From positions 248,001-312,000 of the forward strand of contig JABTUK010000002.1 in assembly GCA_015075405.1 (NCBI GenBank): DNA of 64,000 nucleotides, in the 5' to 3' direction. A model generated the notes under the pieces. It did no database searches. It was not told the origin of the DNA and saw only the letters and a program-made list of their open reading frames with translations. The DNA is from Anaerolineales bacterium. GTDB lineage: Bacteria > Chloroflexota > Anaerolineae > 4572-78 > J111. This document shows, piece by piece, positions 44,940-54,301 of this stretch (positions within the stretch are counted from its first letter, which is position 1; every line of letters starts with the position of its first letter). Made by a program: the position numbers and the translations under genes.

Positions 44940-45944
44940 CTATTTCCGTAATCCCAATCGTTCCTGGGCCACCCGCAGCCGGTGCTCGGCAATGGGCCGG
45001 ACGCGGTCCGCGCCTTCTTTGAGAATCTGCTCGATGTAGGCCGGGTCTTGGGCCATCTCATAGTAGCGGGTCTGCATCGGTTCCAGCGCCGCAATGACCG
45101 CCTCGGCCACCTGTTTTTTGAGGTTGCCGTAGCCCTTGCCCTCAAACTCGGCCAGGATTTCTGCCTGGCTCTTGTTGGTAATGGCCTGGTAAATGTTGAG
45201 CAGGTTATACACGCCGGGCTGATTTTCCGGGTCAAAAGCAATCCGGTTCAGCGAGTCGGTGGTGGCCCGCATAATGGATTTACGCAGCACGTCCGGCGGG
45301 TCGAGCAGCCGCAGCGCATGCCCCTGAGTGACGCTGCTCTTGCTCATTTTGGCCGTCGGGTCATCCAGCCCTTTGACCCGCGCCCCGGCTTTGGGAATCA
45401 GCACATCGGGGACGACAAACGTTTCACCGTACAGGTTGTTGAAGCGGATGGCAATATCGCGGGTCAATTCCACATGCTGCTTCTGGTCTTCGCCCACCGG
45501 CACATAGTGACTATCGTACAAAATGATGTCGGCGGCCATGAGCACCGGGTAATCCAGTAGCCCCACGCCGACGCTCTCCTGCTTGGCCGCTTTATCTTTG
45601 TACTGGGTCATCCGCTCCAGCCAGCCGAGCGGGGTGACGCAGTTGAGCAGCCAGGTCAGCTCGGAGTGAGCCGAAATGTGGCTCTGGGCAAAAATGGCGC
45701 AGTGTTCCAGGTCAATCCCGCAGGCCAGGTACAGCAGGGCCACCTCTCGCGTTTTTTGGTACAGTTCCGCTGGGTCTTGCGGCACGGTCAGGGCGTGCAG
45801 GTCAACAATGCAAAAAACATTGTGATATTTGTGCTGCTCCGCCACCCAGTTTTTAATAGCCCCCAAATAATTGCCGATGTGCAAATTCCCCGATGGCTGG
45901 ATGCCGGAGAAGACTCGTTTTTTGCCAGTTTGGGTGTTGTTCAT
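44940..45944 (-). CDS. trpS: Tryptophanyl-tRNA synthetase
   Basis: A 334-residue class I synthetase that charges tRNA-Trp. It has the class I signatures HIGN in GNLHIGNYLGAI (HIGH equivalent) and KMSKS at about 198, and the GVGLLDYPVLMAADIILYD segment of TrpRS enzymes. It sits inside the tryptophan biosynthesis cluster between trpB and trpA, so charging and biosynthesis are likely co-regulated. Confidence 0.97.
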   Translation of the reverse strand: MNNTQTGKKRVFSGIQPSGNLHIGNYLGAIKNWVAEQHKYHNVFCIVDLHALTVPQDPAELYQKTREVALLYLACGIDLEHCAIFAQSHISAHSELTWLLNCVTPLGWLERMTQYKDKAAKQESVGVGLLDYPVLMAADIILYDSHYVPVGEDQKQHVELTRDIAIRFNNLYGETFVVPDVLIPKAGARVKGLDDPTAKMSKSSVTQGHALRLLDPPDVLRKSIMRATTDSLNRIAFDPENQPGVYNLLNIYQAITNKSQAEILAEFEGKGYGNLKKQVAEAVIAALEPMQTRYYEMAQDPAYIEQILKEGADRVRPIAEHRLRVAQERLGLRK

Positions 45945-45956
45945 AAATAACTCCTT

Positions 45957-46012
45957 AATAGATGATGCGTGATACGTGATACGTGAAATTTTTACGCCTC
46001 ACGCCTCACGTT
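45957..46012. repeat. Word-built hairpin between trpB and trpS
   Basis: gatgcgtgatacgtgatacg on the left mirrors acgcctcacgcctcacg on the right, with heptamer words acgtgat and cgcctca. The right arm continues into the last codons of trpB. Confidence 0.7.
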
Positions 46013-47239
46013 TCACGCTTCACGTTTTCCTAACTCTCGCATAATCGTATCCAAATCTTTGTCGCCCCGGCCCGATAGGTTGACGATGATGATACTGTCC
46101 CTGGGCATGGTGGGGGCGCGTTTGATGACCTCGGCGATGGCGTGGGCGGATTCCAGGGCCGGGATAATCCCTTCCATTTGACTGAGGGTTTTGACCGCTG
46201 CCAGCGCCTCTTCGTCGGTGGCATAGGTATAACCGGCCCGTTCCTGGTCACGCAGCCAGGCATGCTCCGGCCCGACCGAGGGATAATCCAACCCGGCGCT
46301 GATCGAGTGCGTTTCGGCAATCTGGCCGTCGGGCGTTTGCAACACATAGGATTTGGTGCCATGGAGGACGCCCAAACGCGCCTCGACCCCGCTCCTGCCT
46401 CCTTCCGCGAGGGACGGCGGCGCAAACCTGGCCGCATGCTTGCCCGTCTCGATGCCGCTACCGCCTGCTTCGACGCCGAGCATATCTACCGACTTGTCAT
46501 CCAGAAATGGGTGGAACAGACCCATAGCGTTCGATCCACCGCCGACGCAAGCAAGCAGCAAATCGGGCAGGCGGCCCTCGGCTTCCAGGATCTGGGCGCG
46601 GGCTTCCCGGCCAATCACGCTCTGAAAGTCACGGACTATGGTTGGATAGGGGTGTGGTCCCAGCACCGAACCAAGCAGGTAGTGAGTCGTCCGCACATTC
46701 GTTACCCAATCTCGAATAGCTTCGTTGATAGCGTCTTTCAGAGTTCGGCTGCCGCTGCTCACCGGGCGCACCTCGGTTCCGGCTAAGCGCATACGAAAGA
46801 CATTGGGCTGCTGGCGAGCCATATCCACTTCACCCATGTAGACGATGCACTCCAACCCCAACAGAGCGCAGGCGGTGGCGCTGCCGACTCCATGCTGACC
46901 GGCCCCGGTTTCAGCCACGATGCGCGGCTTGCCCATGCGTTTAGCCAACAAGGCCTGGCCCAGGGCGTTGTTGATTTTGTGCGCCCCGGTGTGGGTCAAA
47001 TCCTCTCGTTTGAGATAGATTTTGGCCCCACCCAGGTGCGCCGTCAGCCGCCCGGCGTAAGTCAGCGGGGTGGGCCGCCCCACGTAAGTTTTGAGCAAAT
47101 GCTGAAATTCAGCCTGAAACTCCGGATCAGCCTGGGCCGCTTCATAGGCGGACTCCAACTCAGCCAAGGCCGGCATCAGTGTTTCGGGTACAAACTGGCC
47201 GCCGTAAGGGCCGAATTTACCTTTAGATGGTGTGTTCAT
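46013..47239 (-). CDS. trpB: Tryptophan synthase beta subunit
   Basis: A 408-residue PLP enzyme joining indole and serine. The start at 47239 ([19 protein letters not shown]) is chosen from family alignment and a GGGAG upstream; the open frame continues 48 codons further but crosses a palindromic insertion. The PLP Lys88 is in HTGAHKINN, the phosphate-binding loop is in [10 protein letters not shown], and [10 protein letters not shown] is present. It is the TrpB1 type, which partners TrpA. Confidence 0.97.
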   Translation of the reverse strand: MNTPSKGKFGPYGGQFVPETLMPALAELESAYEAAQADPEFQAEFQHLLKTYVGRPTPLTYAGRLTAHLGGAKIYLKREDLTHTGAHKINNALGQALLAKRMGKPRIVAETGAGQHGVGSATACALLGLECIVYMGEVDMARQQPNVFRMRLAGTEVRPVSSGSRTLKDAINEAIRDWVTNVRTTHYLLGSVLGPHPYPTIVRDFQSVIGREARAQILEAEGRLPDLLLACVGGGSNAMGLFHPFLDDKSVDMLGVEAGGSGIETGKHAARFAPPSLAEGGRSGVEARLGVLHGTKSYVLQTPDGQIAETHSISAGLDYPSVGPEHAWLRDQERAGYTYATDEEALAAVKTLSQMEGIIPALESAHAIAEVIKRAPTMPRDSIIIVNLSGRGDKDLDTIMRELGKREA

Positions 47240-47268
47240 TGCGACTCCCTGATCGTACAGATTAGTAT

Positions 47269-47359
47269 CAGTGGATCCAAATTTGAGGAGCCAGCACGCC
47301 CACGTGCGGCGGTGTTCGGCACGTGGGCGTGCCTCACTCCTCGAAAATTGGATCCACTG
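47269..47359. mobile_element. MITE-like hairpin between trpB and the SDR gene
   Basis: A 91-bp element with ends cagtggatccaaattt and its inverse complement, and an inner perfect gcacgcccacgtgc/gcacgtgggcgtgc pair. It is flanked on both sides by agtat (47264-47268 and 47360-47364), a likely 5-bp target duplication. It lies 25 bases upstream of the trpB ribosome site. Confidence 0.75.
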
Positions 47360-47395
47360 AGTATGACAATTTTTGTCGGGCAAAAGATGATGGCG

Positions 47396-48994
47396 TTATT
47401 CATTGATCCGGTTTGACTCATCCCGCTGCCACAACCAGATGACAGTGATTAACAGCAGCGCCAGAGCCGCAGCCAGGGCCAGTCCAGCCAGTTTACGCTG
47501 GGTCGCCGGTGTATCCGAGGGAAAAAAATCTACTCCCTGTTGAACGGCTTCGGCTCGCCGGGCCAGTTGGCGGATTATTCCCGAAAAAATCAGCCGGTGG
47601 ATTGGGTAAAGTAGATACCAGTAGAGTTGGCCAAACAAACCCTTGGGCGCAAAGAAAGCAGTTTGCGATAGCAAGGTTTGCGCTTCGGTTTGAGGTTTGG
47701 CCTCAAACTCGAGCCAGGCCAGGCCGGGAACCTTCATCTCTGCCCGTAGCCGCAGCAATTTATTCGGTTCAACCGTCTCCACCCGCCAAAAATCAAGCGC
47801 ATCCCCTACCCGCACTTCATCCGGATGACGCCGCCCCCGACGCAATCCCACCCCGCCGACCAACCGGTCCAGCAGGCCGCGCAGTTGCCAGGTCCAGTTG
47901 GCATAGAGCCAACCGCGCGCGCCACCCAGGCCGGTAAAACCTTGATAAACTGTCGCGGGTGAGGCCGCTACCACCCTCTGCCGCCTTTCGATAATCATGC
48001 CCTGGGTTTGAGTTAATGCCACCGGCGTAAAGTCACCCTGGCTCGTAACCAAGGCGTCACTCCAGGCCGTTTCAATCTGGCCGCGCTCTAACTGCTCCAC
48101 CGCCTGGCGAACAGCGGTCTCATAATCCATGGGCTGGACGTGCGGAAAAAGACGGTGAGCGGTATTGTCGCGCACAACCATTTCATTGCGCAGACCTTCG
48201 ATCAAGGGCCGGGCAATTGCTGCCGGAACCGGCGTCATCCAGTGTACCCAGTAAGAGGACAGCCGAGGGGTCAACACCGGTACCGAAATCAACCAACGGT
48301 GCAGCCCGCGCACCCGGGCATAGCCCAGCATCATCTCAGCATAGGTCATAACCTCCGGCCCGCCAATTTCGATAATTTGATCGAAGCACTCCGGCGTTTC
48401 AAGCGCCGCACTCAGATAATCCAGTACATTGCGGATGCCGACAGGCTGAGTACGGGTAAACACCCAGCGCGGACAAATCATCACCGGCAGACGCTCGGTC
48501 AGATTGCGGATCATCTCAAAGGAGATGCTCCCCGAACCGACAATAATCGCGGCCCGAAACTCGGTGACCGGCACACCGGCCTCACGCAGGGCCTGGCCCG
48601 TTTCCTGGCGAGACCGCAAATGTGGGGACAGATCAGCCTGGGGATCACCCAGTCCCCCCAGATAGATCAACTGTTTGACTCCAGCAGACCGAGCTGCCTG
48701 GGCAAAGTTGCGGGCGGCCTTCAAATCGCGCTCGTAAAAATCTGCGCTGTCGCTCATGCCGTGGATGAGGTAATAAGCCGCCTCTACCTGGGCCAGTGCT
48801 GTTGGCAAAGTGTCCGGCTTTAGCGCATCGCCCACCCTCACTTCGACTCGGTTAGACCAGAACCGACCTTGCAGACGGCTGGGGTCGCGCGCCAGGACCC
48901 GGACGTGGTAGCCAGCTTCTAACAGGCGAGGGATCAGCCGTCCACCCACATAGCCGGTGGCTCCGGTAATGAGAACTTTACGCGGAATGTTCAT
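47396..48994 (-). CDS. SDR-type epimerase fused to DUF2867-like domain
   Basis: A 532-residue two-domain protein. The N-terminal half is an atypical short-chain dehydrogenase with NAD(P)-binding GATGYVGG at 11-18 and a YYLIHGMS segment; the tyrosine of the usual active site is not evident. The C-terminal half (about 320-490) resembles a DUF2867 ligand-binding (START-like) domain, and the protein ends with one membrane span (about 500-522) and a charged tail. It overlaps trpF by four bases and lies in the trp cluster, but it is not a known trp enzyme. Function unknown; a membrane-tethered redox or lipid/quinone role is a guess. Confidence 0.85.
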   Translation of the reverse strand: MNIPRKVLITGATGYVGGRLIPRLLEAGYHVRVLARDPSRLQGRFWSNRVEVRVGDALKPDTLPTALAQVEAAYYLIHGMSDSADFYERDLKAARNFAQAARSAGVKQLIYLGGLGDPQADLSPHLRSRQETGQALREAGVPVTEFRAAIIVGSGSISFEMIRNLTERLPVMICPRWVFTRTQPVGIRNVLDYLSAALETPECFDQIIEIGGPEVMTYAEMMLGYARVRGLHRWLISVPVLTPRLSSYWVHWMTPVPAAIARPLIEGLRNEMVVRDNTAHRLFPHVQPMDYETAVRQAVEQLERGQIETAWSDALVTSQGDFTPVALTQTQGMIIERRQRVVAASPATVYQGFTGLGGARGWLYANWTWQLRGLLDRLVGGVGLRRGRRHPDEVRVGDALDFWRVETVEPNKLLRLRAEMKVPGLAWLEFEAKPQTEAQTLLSQTAFFAPKGLFGQLYWYLLYPIHRLIFSGIIRQLARRAEAVQQGVDFFPSDTPATQRKLAGLALAAALALLLITVIWLWQRDESNRINE

Positions 48995-49749
48995 GATACC
49001 GTGCTGCCTTTTTCTGCTCCTTTGACTGCGTTTACATTTCTCACTGCCTCCACCAATGCCCTTACCTTCTCGTGATCCTTTCTACCCTTCTGCCGCTCCA
49101 CCCCGCTGCTCACATCAACGCCCCAGGGTTGAACCACTCGTATTGCCTCGATCACATTTTCCGGCGTCAAACTCCCCGCCAGCATGATCGGATACCGCCG
49201 GGCGATGCTGGCCGCCATCTCCCAATCGGTCACGTGGCCGGTGCCGCCATAGAGATTGGGGTGGTAGGCGTCGAGGAGGAGGAGGGGAAGGTTGGAAGGT
49301 TGGAAGGTTAGAAGGTTGGGAGGTTGATAATATTGAATGAGAGTTTCGGCTTCCTCCGGTGACTGTGGCCGCAGCGCTTTGAAGGCCCGACCCGCAAAAT
49401 GCCTTACAAACTCCGGCGACTCTTCGCCGTGCAATTGAGCGGCATCGAGTTGGCAGAAATCCAGCAGGTGAGCGACAGTGTCGAGCGGGCTATTGACAAA
49501 GACGCCGACGAAAGCAACGTGGTGCGTAGTGCGTGGTGCGTAGGGTCTTTGATCCCGGTCTTTGGCTTCTTGTACTGTATCACCTGACACCTGACACTTG
49601 ACACCTGACACTATTTCCCGCACAGTTTCCGGCCTCACATAGCGGGGACTTGGCTCATAAAAAATAAAGCCCAGCAAATCTGCCCCAGCCTCCACTGCCA
49701 CGAGGGCATCTTCTAAATTGGTAATCCCGCAGATCTTAACTTTTGTCAT
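48991..49749 (-). CDS. trpF: Phosphoribosylanthranilate isomerase with repeat-derived inserts
   Basis: A 252-residue TrpF catalysing the Amadori rearrangement of phosphoribosylanthranilate; typical proteins have about 205 residues. The catalytic Cys is in VKICGITN and the catalytic Asp in GVDVSSGVE. Three tracts of repeat-like words lie in frame: SGVKCQVSGDTVQEAKDRD with PYAPRTTHH (about 49500-49620, gtgtcagg and gtgcgta words) and NLLTFQPSNLP (about 49278-49325, aaggttgg words). All fall in surface loops by position. The frame is intact, so the enzyme may still work. Confidence 0.88.
   Translation of the reverse strand: MTKVKICGITNLEDALVAVEAGADLLGFIFYEPSPRYVRPETVREIVSGVKCQVSGDTVQEAKDRDQRPYAPRTTHHVAFVGVFVNSPLDTVAHLLDFCQLDAAQLHGEESPEFVRHFAGRAFKALRPQSPEEAETLIQYYQPPNLLTFQPSNLPLLLLDAYHPNLYGGTGHVTDWEMAASIARRYPIMLAGSLTPENVIEAIRVVQPWGVDVSSGVERQKGRKDHEKVRALVEAVRNVNAVKGAEKGSTVS
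49278..49325. repeat. Octamer word tract inside trpF
   Basis: About five copies of aaggttgg in tandem, the same word family as the yebC-ruvC hairpin. The extent is kept in frame. Confidence 0.75.
49500..49620. repeat. Heptamer word tracts inside trpF
   Basis: A gtgcgta/gtgcgtg tract (about 49520-49545) and a cacctgacacttgacacctg tract (about 49575-49615). Together they add about 35 codons to an otherwise normal TrpF loop. Confidence 0.7.
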
Positions 49750-49769
49750 TCTTGTCCTCTTATAGGTGT

Positions 49770-49880
49770 CCAGAAAAATTCCTTCCCAACAATCAAGGTA
49801 GCAGGTAGCAAAGTAGCAAACTTATGGCCTGCTACATGCTACCTTGCTACCTGTTTCGATGACGAAAACTTTTCTGGACA
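49770..49880. repeat. Nested inverted repeat upstream of trpF
   Basis: An outer pair, gtccagaaaaa with ttttctggac, encloses a word-built hairpin whose arms repeat aggtagc (aaggtagcaggtagc) and its complement (gctaccttgctacc). It ends 20 bases from the trpF start. From about 49930 to 50247 the gap holds only AT-rich sequence and a degenerate ggaaggc/ttccaac tract (50085-50150), then cacgcact words up to the cyclase start. Confidence 0.7.
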
Positions 49881-50247
49881 ACTATAAATAACCAAGCATC
49901 TCATTTTACGCCTCACGCCTCACGCGCCAGTATACTAAACTATTGTCCTATTGAACAAATACTCTCACTGGTGCGATTAATATTTTTAACAACGTTAAAT
50001 TCAAAGTTCTCAAACGCGATTCAAAAAATTTTGTGCTACAATAGTACCGGGGGACCACCTTCCACTACGCCCTTCTGCCCCAAAATTGAAAATGGTCTGG
50101 AAGCATGGAAGGCTGGAGGTCTGGATAATCGGGCTGTATCCAACCTTCCAAGCTCCCAATCATTACCGAATTTTGCTTGCAGTCAAATTTCAATTGCGTG
50201 TTCCGTTCATTCTACGCACCACGCACTACGCAACACGTGCCTTACTT

Positions 50248-53200
50248 ATGATGACAACCATTGAACAACTTCAAACCCTGAGTGTTTATGTGCCGCCGCC
50301 GGTCACGCAGTTGTTGCTGCAAAACCCGCACCGGCAACTGGGCGGCGAGTGGCGGCGCTTCCACGCGGCTACAGTTTTTGCCGATATTTCCGGCTTCACC
50401 CCCCTGGCCGAAGGGCTGGCCTCTGCGGGGGTGCGCGGCGCGGAAGAGTTGACTGCTATCCTCAACCGCGTTTTTGAAGCCCTCATCACCACCGTCGAAT
50501 CGCACGGCGGCCAGGTGGTCAAATTTGGCGGCGACGCCCTGAGCCTCATCTGGCCCTGCGCGACAACGGAACTGGCTGAGGCCGTAGGTCGGGCCGCCCA
50601 GGCTGCTTTTGCCATGCAAGCGGCTATGGCCCGCTTCGCCACCATCTCCAGTAAACAGGGCGATTTTGAACTCAAAATGAAAATCGGCCTCAGCGCCGGC
50701 GAAGTGCTGGAAGTTCACGCCGGCGGCGTCTACGGGCGCTGGGAATATGTGCTGGCCGGCGCGCCCCTGGCCAATATGAGCCACGCCGAAAATCACGCCC
50801 AGGCTGGCGAAATCGTAGCCGATGAAACCGCCTGGCGACTTCTGGCCGGTCAGACGGTTCAGGCGGTCGAGGTTGTACCAGGCTTCTATCGTCTCATCCA
50901 CACCGGTGGCGAATCCCGCCCCACCGCCTCGACGCTGCCCGACTGGTCCACCCTGGACGAGACTGCTGCGGCCACCGTTGCTACGGCGCTGCGCAGTTAT
51001 ATCCCCGGCGCTATCTCCAGCAGCCTGGAGAGCAACTACAAAGACATGTTGGCCGAACTCAAGCCGATGACCGTTTGTTTTGTCGGTTTCAGCGGCCTGG
51101 ATTATGACCACGACCCCGAAGCTGGGCCGCGCCTGAGCAGTTTTTTGCGCGACGCCCAGGAGATGATTTACCGCTTCGAGGGCAGCGTCAACAAGCTGGC
51201 CGTCGGCGATAAAGGCAGTGTGCTGCTGGTGCTGTTCGGCGCGCCGCCCTTCTTTCACGAAGACGACGAGGTCCGGGCCGTCGCTTGTGCCCTGGCGCTG
51301 GGTAAAGTGGCTGCTCGCCACCGCCTGGAAGCCCAAATTGGCCTGGCCGCCGGGCCGCTGTTTGCCGGCCCCCTCGGTGCGCCGCAGCGCCGGGAGTACA
51401 CCGTTATCGGCGATACGGTCAACCTGGCCGCCCGGCTGATGCAAAAAGCCGGCCCCGGCGAAGTTTGGGTAGACCGCTCGGTGCAGAGTCAGGCAGGCCG
51501 TTTCTTCGAGTTTCAGGATTTGGGCGAGATTCACCTCAAGGGCAAAGCCGAACTGCGTCACGTTTTTCTGGCCCTGCGCGAAAAAGAGCAGGACCAGGAA
51601 GAATTGGTCATGAGCTATCTACGCAGCAGCCAGGAGCTGACCGGGCGAGACAAGGAACTCAAAATTGTTGAGACCCTGGCCGACCACGTTTGGGCCGGCG
51701 CGGGCCAAGTGCTGCTGCTCAGCGGTGAAGCCGGGGTGGGCAAAAGCCGCCTGGCCGCCGAAATTGTGCGCCGCTGGATGGAACGCGGCGGCGTATCGCA
51801 CGGCGGCGATTGTGTCAGCTATGGCAGCAAAACCCCCTACCTGCCCTGGCGCGGTATTCTCTCTTCTATTGCCGGCCTTTCTTCCCGGCTGTCGGTCAAA
51901 GAACGCCTGGCGCGTCTGACCCGGCTGCTGCACCGCTTGTCAACTTCGGCCCCGGCGACGGGTCCCCAGCAAACCGGCGGTTCCCGTGAAGCTTATTGGC
52001 TGGAACGCCTGCCCCTGCTGGCTAATATTCTGGGCCTGGAGGCTGAAGAAACCGACCTGACCCGTAACCTAAGCGACGACCTGCGCCGTGACAATATTTT
52101 TGCCGCCATCCGGGCCATTGCTCTGGCCGAAGCCCAGCAGCGGCCCACCCTCCTTTTACTGGAAGATACCCACTGGAGCGATGAGCTTTCGCTTGAACTC
52201 GCCATTTACCTGGCCGCTGAAATTACCACCCAGCCCATCTTGCTGCTGCTGGCCCATCGCCCGCCCGGTCAGCCGGTCCCCCCGGCTTATCAGCGTTTGC
52301 TGGCTTTGCCCTACACCACCACCATCCAGGTGGAAGAGTTAGAGCCGGAAGCCGGCCTGAAATTGGCCCAGACCAAGCTGGGCGTCAAATCTCTGCCCGC
52401 CCCGCTGGCCGATTTGATTGGGCGCAAAGGCCAGGGCAACCCTCTTTTCATCGAGGAATTGCTCAATTCGCTGCTGAGCATGGGCGCCCTCACCATCGAA
52501 AACGGCGAATGTCAGCTTACCGGCGATTTGGACAAGCAGGAACTACCAGACACGGTGCAAAAAGTGGTTCTGGCTCGCATTGACCGGCTGCCGGAGGCCG
52601 AAAAAATCACCCTCAAAGTCGCGGCGGCCATTGGTCGCACTTTTCAACGTGACTTGCTCGAGGCGGTCCATCCCTGGGTCACAGCAACCACGACTCTCAA
52701 CGCTCATCTGGCCAGTCTGCAAGCCAAAGATTTCACCCGCCAGGAGGCCAAAGAGAGCGAGCTAGACTTTCTTTTCAAGCACGTCATCACCCAGGAAGTG
52801 GCCTACGAAACCATGCTTTACTCGCAGCGGCGTGAGCTGCACGCCACTATCGGCGCGGTTTTGGAGACCCGCTACGCCCAAAATGAGGGCGAGATTGTGG
52901 ACCTGCTGGCTTACCATTATGCCCGCAGCAACCAGCGCGACAAAGCCCTGCATTACCTGCGCCTGGCCGGTCAAAAAGCGCTCGATGGTTATGCCAACGA
53001 AGCGGCCATCGGCTATTTTGGCGATGCGCTAACCGTAGCCGAAGCGCTTGAAGTTGTTAAGGTGCAGTACGACCTGCTGGCCGGTCGGGAACTGGCCTAT
53101 AGCCGTTTGGGCAACCGCATGGCTCAGATAGAAGACCTGGCCCGGATGAGACAATTGGCCCTGGCCGAAGCGGATGTAACCCGCCAACTGGAAACCGGCA

Positions 53201-54237
53201 ACCGGCGGCTGCAACTGGCAACCAACCTGGGCGACTATCACGAAGCCGTCGAGATTGCCCGGGAAACCCTGACTCTGGCCGAGCAGAGCCGGCAGCCGCT
53301 GTGGGCCGCCCGGACTCTGGTCAACTTGGGCATTACCGAGTGGCGGCAGGGCCGCTATCTCGAAGCCCGCGCCGCATTTCAGCAAGCGTTGGCGATAGAT
53401 GGCGCGGTCAACGACGACCTACTCAAAGCCACCAGTCTCAATTATCTGGGCCTCATCCACACCCAGATGTCCGACTACGAACAGGCCCGCCAGGATTACC
53501 AGCAAGCCCTGGAACTTTACCGGGCCAGCGGCGACCGCGGCGGTGAGGCCGGCTGCGCCAACAACCTGGGCCTGCTCGAAGCCAGCCTGGGCCGGTACGA
53601 GCAGGCCCAGCAGTGTTATCTGCAAGCTCTCGCCATCAGTCACACCATCGGCGACCGCCTGCGGGAAGGTATTAGTCTAAATACGCTGGGCCAGGTCCAA
53701 ACGATTCTGGGCGATTACCGTCAGGCCCAGGAAAACCTGGAACGCTCGCTGGCCCTGCGTAACACCATTGGCGATCGGCGCGGTGCGGCTTTTTGCCTGC
53801 ACGACCTGGGCTACCTGTACCTGGCTCGCGGCCAGGCCGAGGAAGGAGTGCGCCGTTTTCATCTGGCTTGCAGCCTGCGCCGCGACCTGGGCGAAACCGG
53901 CAACTATGTAGCCAGTCTAGCGGCAATGGGCGAAGCCAGTCTGGCTGCCGGTGATGCTGTACTGGCCTATCAATCCCTACGCGAAGCCATCGAGCACCTG
54001 CAAAACAGTTCCGGCAGCGGCGAGTATCCCCCGCAAAATGTCTGGTGGATTTACGCTCTAGTCTGCCGCGCCCGCAACGACGAGCCGGAAACGCAGCGGG
54101 CGCTCTATGAAGCGTACACCCTGGTCAAAGCCAAAGCTGACCTCATCCATAGTTCCGAACTCCAACAAAGTTACCTGGAAAATGTGCGCGTCAATGCGGC
54201 GATCGTGGCAGAAATGGATGAGGCGAGGACGCGATGA
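50248..54237 (+). CDS. Soluble adenylyl cyclase-like protein: two cyclase domains, STAND ATPase, TPR
   Basis: A protein of about 1329 residues (ATG at 50248 or 50251; the frame is open further upstream only through repeat sequence). The first cyclase homology domain has metal Asp residues in FADISGFT and FGGDALSL but no NxxxR segment. The second lacks the first metal Asp (FVGFSGLD) but has the transition-state NLAARL in VIGDTVNLAARL. The two should form one composite active site, as in animal soluble adenylyl cyclase. A P-loop ATPase follows (GEAGVGKSRLA near 555), then TPRs (about 980-1280). It lies on the opposite strand within the trp cluster, converging with trpC. The ligand of the ATPase is unknown. 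Confidence 0.9.
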   Translation: MMTTIEQLQTLSVYVPPPVTQLLLQNPHRQLGGEWRRFHAATVFADISGFTPLAEGLASAGVRGAEELTAILNRVFEALITTVESHGGQVVKFGGDALSLIWPCATTELAEAVGRAAQAAFAMQAAMARFATISSKQGDFELKMKIGLSAGEVLEVHAGGVYGRWEYVLAGAPLANMSHAENHAQAGEIVADETAWRLLAGQTVQAVEVVPGFYRLIHTGGESRPTASTLPDWSTLDETAAATVATALRSYIPGAISSSLESNYKDMLAELKPMTVCFVGFSGLDYDHDPEAGPRLSSFLRDAQEMIYRFEGSVNKLAVGDKGSVLLVLFGAPPFFHEDDEVRAVACALALGKVAARHRLEAQIGLAAGPLFAGPLGAPQRREYTVIGDTVNLAARLMQKAGPGEVWVDRSVQSQAGRFFEFQDLGEIHLKGKAELRHVFLALREKEQDQEELVMSYLRSSQELTGRDKELKIVETLADHVWAGAGQVLLLSGEAGVGKSRLAAEIVRRWMERGGVSHGGDCVSYGSKTPYLPWRGILSSIAGLSSRLSVKERLARLTRLLHRLSTSAPATGPQQTGGSREAYWLERLPLLANILGLEAEETDLTRNLSDDLRRDNIFAAIRAIALAEAQQRPTLLLLEDTHWSDELSLELAIYLAAEITTQPILLLLAHRPPGQPVPPAYQRLLALPYTTTIQVEELEPEAGLKLAQTKLGVKSLPAPLADLIGRKGQGNPLFIEELLNSLLSMGALTIENGECQLTGDLDKQELPDTVQKVVLARIDRLPEAEKITLKVAAAIGRTFQRDLLEAVHPWVTATTTLNAHLASLQAKDFTRQEAKESELDFLFKHVITQEVAYETMLYSQRRELHATIGAVLETRYAQNEGEIVDLLAYHYARSNQRDKALHYLRLAGQKALDGYANEAAIGYFGDALTVAEALEVVKVQYDLLAGRELAYSRLGNRMAQIEDLARMRQLALAEADVTRQLETGNRRLQLATNLGDYHEAVEIARETLTLAEQSRQPLWAARTLVNLGITEWRQGRYLEARAAFQQALAIDGAVNDDLLKATSLNYLGLIHTQMSDYEQARQDYQQALELYRASGDRGGEAGCANNLGLLEASLGRYEQAQQCYLQALAISHTIGDRLREGISLNTLGQVQTILGDYRQAQENLERSLALRNTIGDRRGAAFCLHDLGYLYLARGQAEEGVRRFHLACSLRRDLGETGNYVASLAAMGEASLAAGDAVLAYQSLREAIEHLQNSSGSGEYPPQNVWWIYALVCRARNDEPETQRALYEAYTLVKAKADLIHSSELQQSYLENVRVNAAIVAEMDEARTR

Positions 54238-54301
54238 GGCGAGGACGCGAAGCGGACGAAAAGTTTTTTCTCCTCACCTCTTCGCCTCACGAGTCATCGC
54301 C
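54228..54301. repeat. Word-built hairpin between cyclase and trpC
   Basis: gatgaggcgaggacgcgatg words are mirrored by ttcgcctcacgagtcatcgcc. It lies between two convergent stops, starting inside the cyclase 3' end, and may end both transcripts; no classic T-run terminator is visible. Confidence 0.75.

Noticed and set aside
50242..51561. 439-codon open frame antisense to the cyclase
   Set aside because: Fully covered by the cyclase gene, whose motifs are unambiguous; the antisense product is low in information and rich in Gly/Ala/His.
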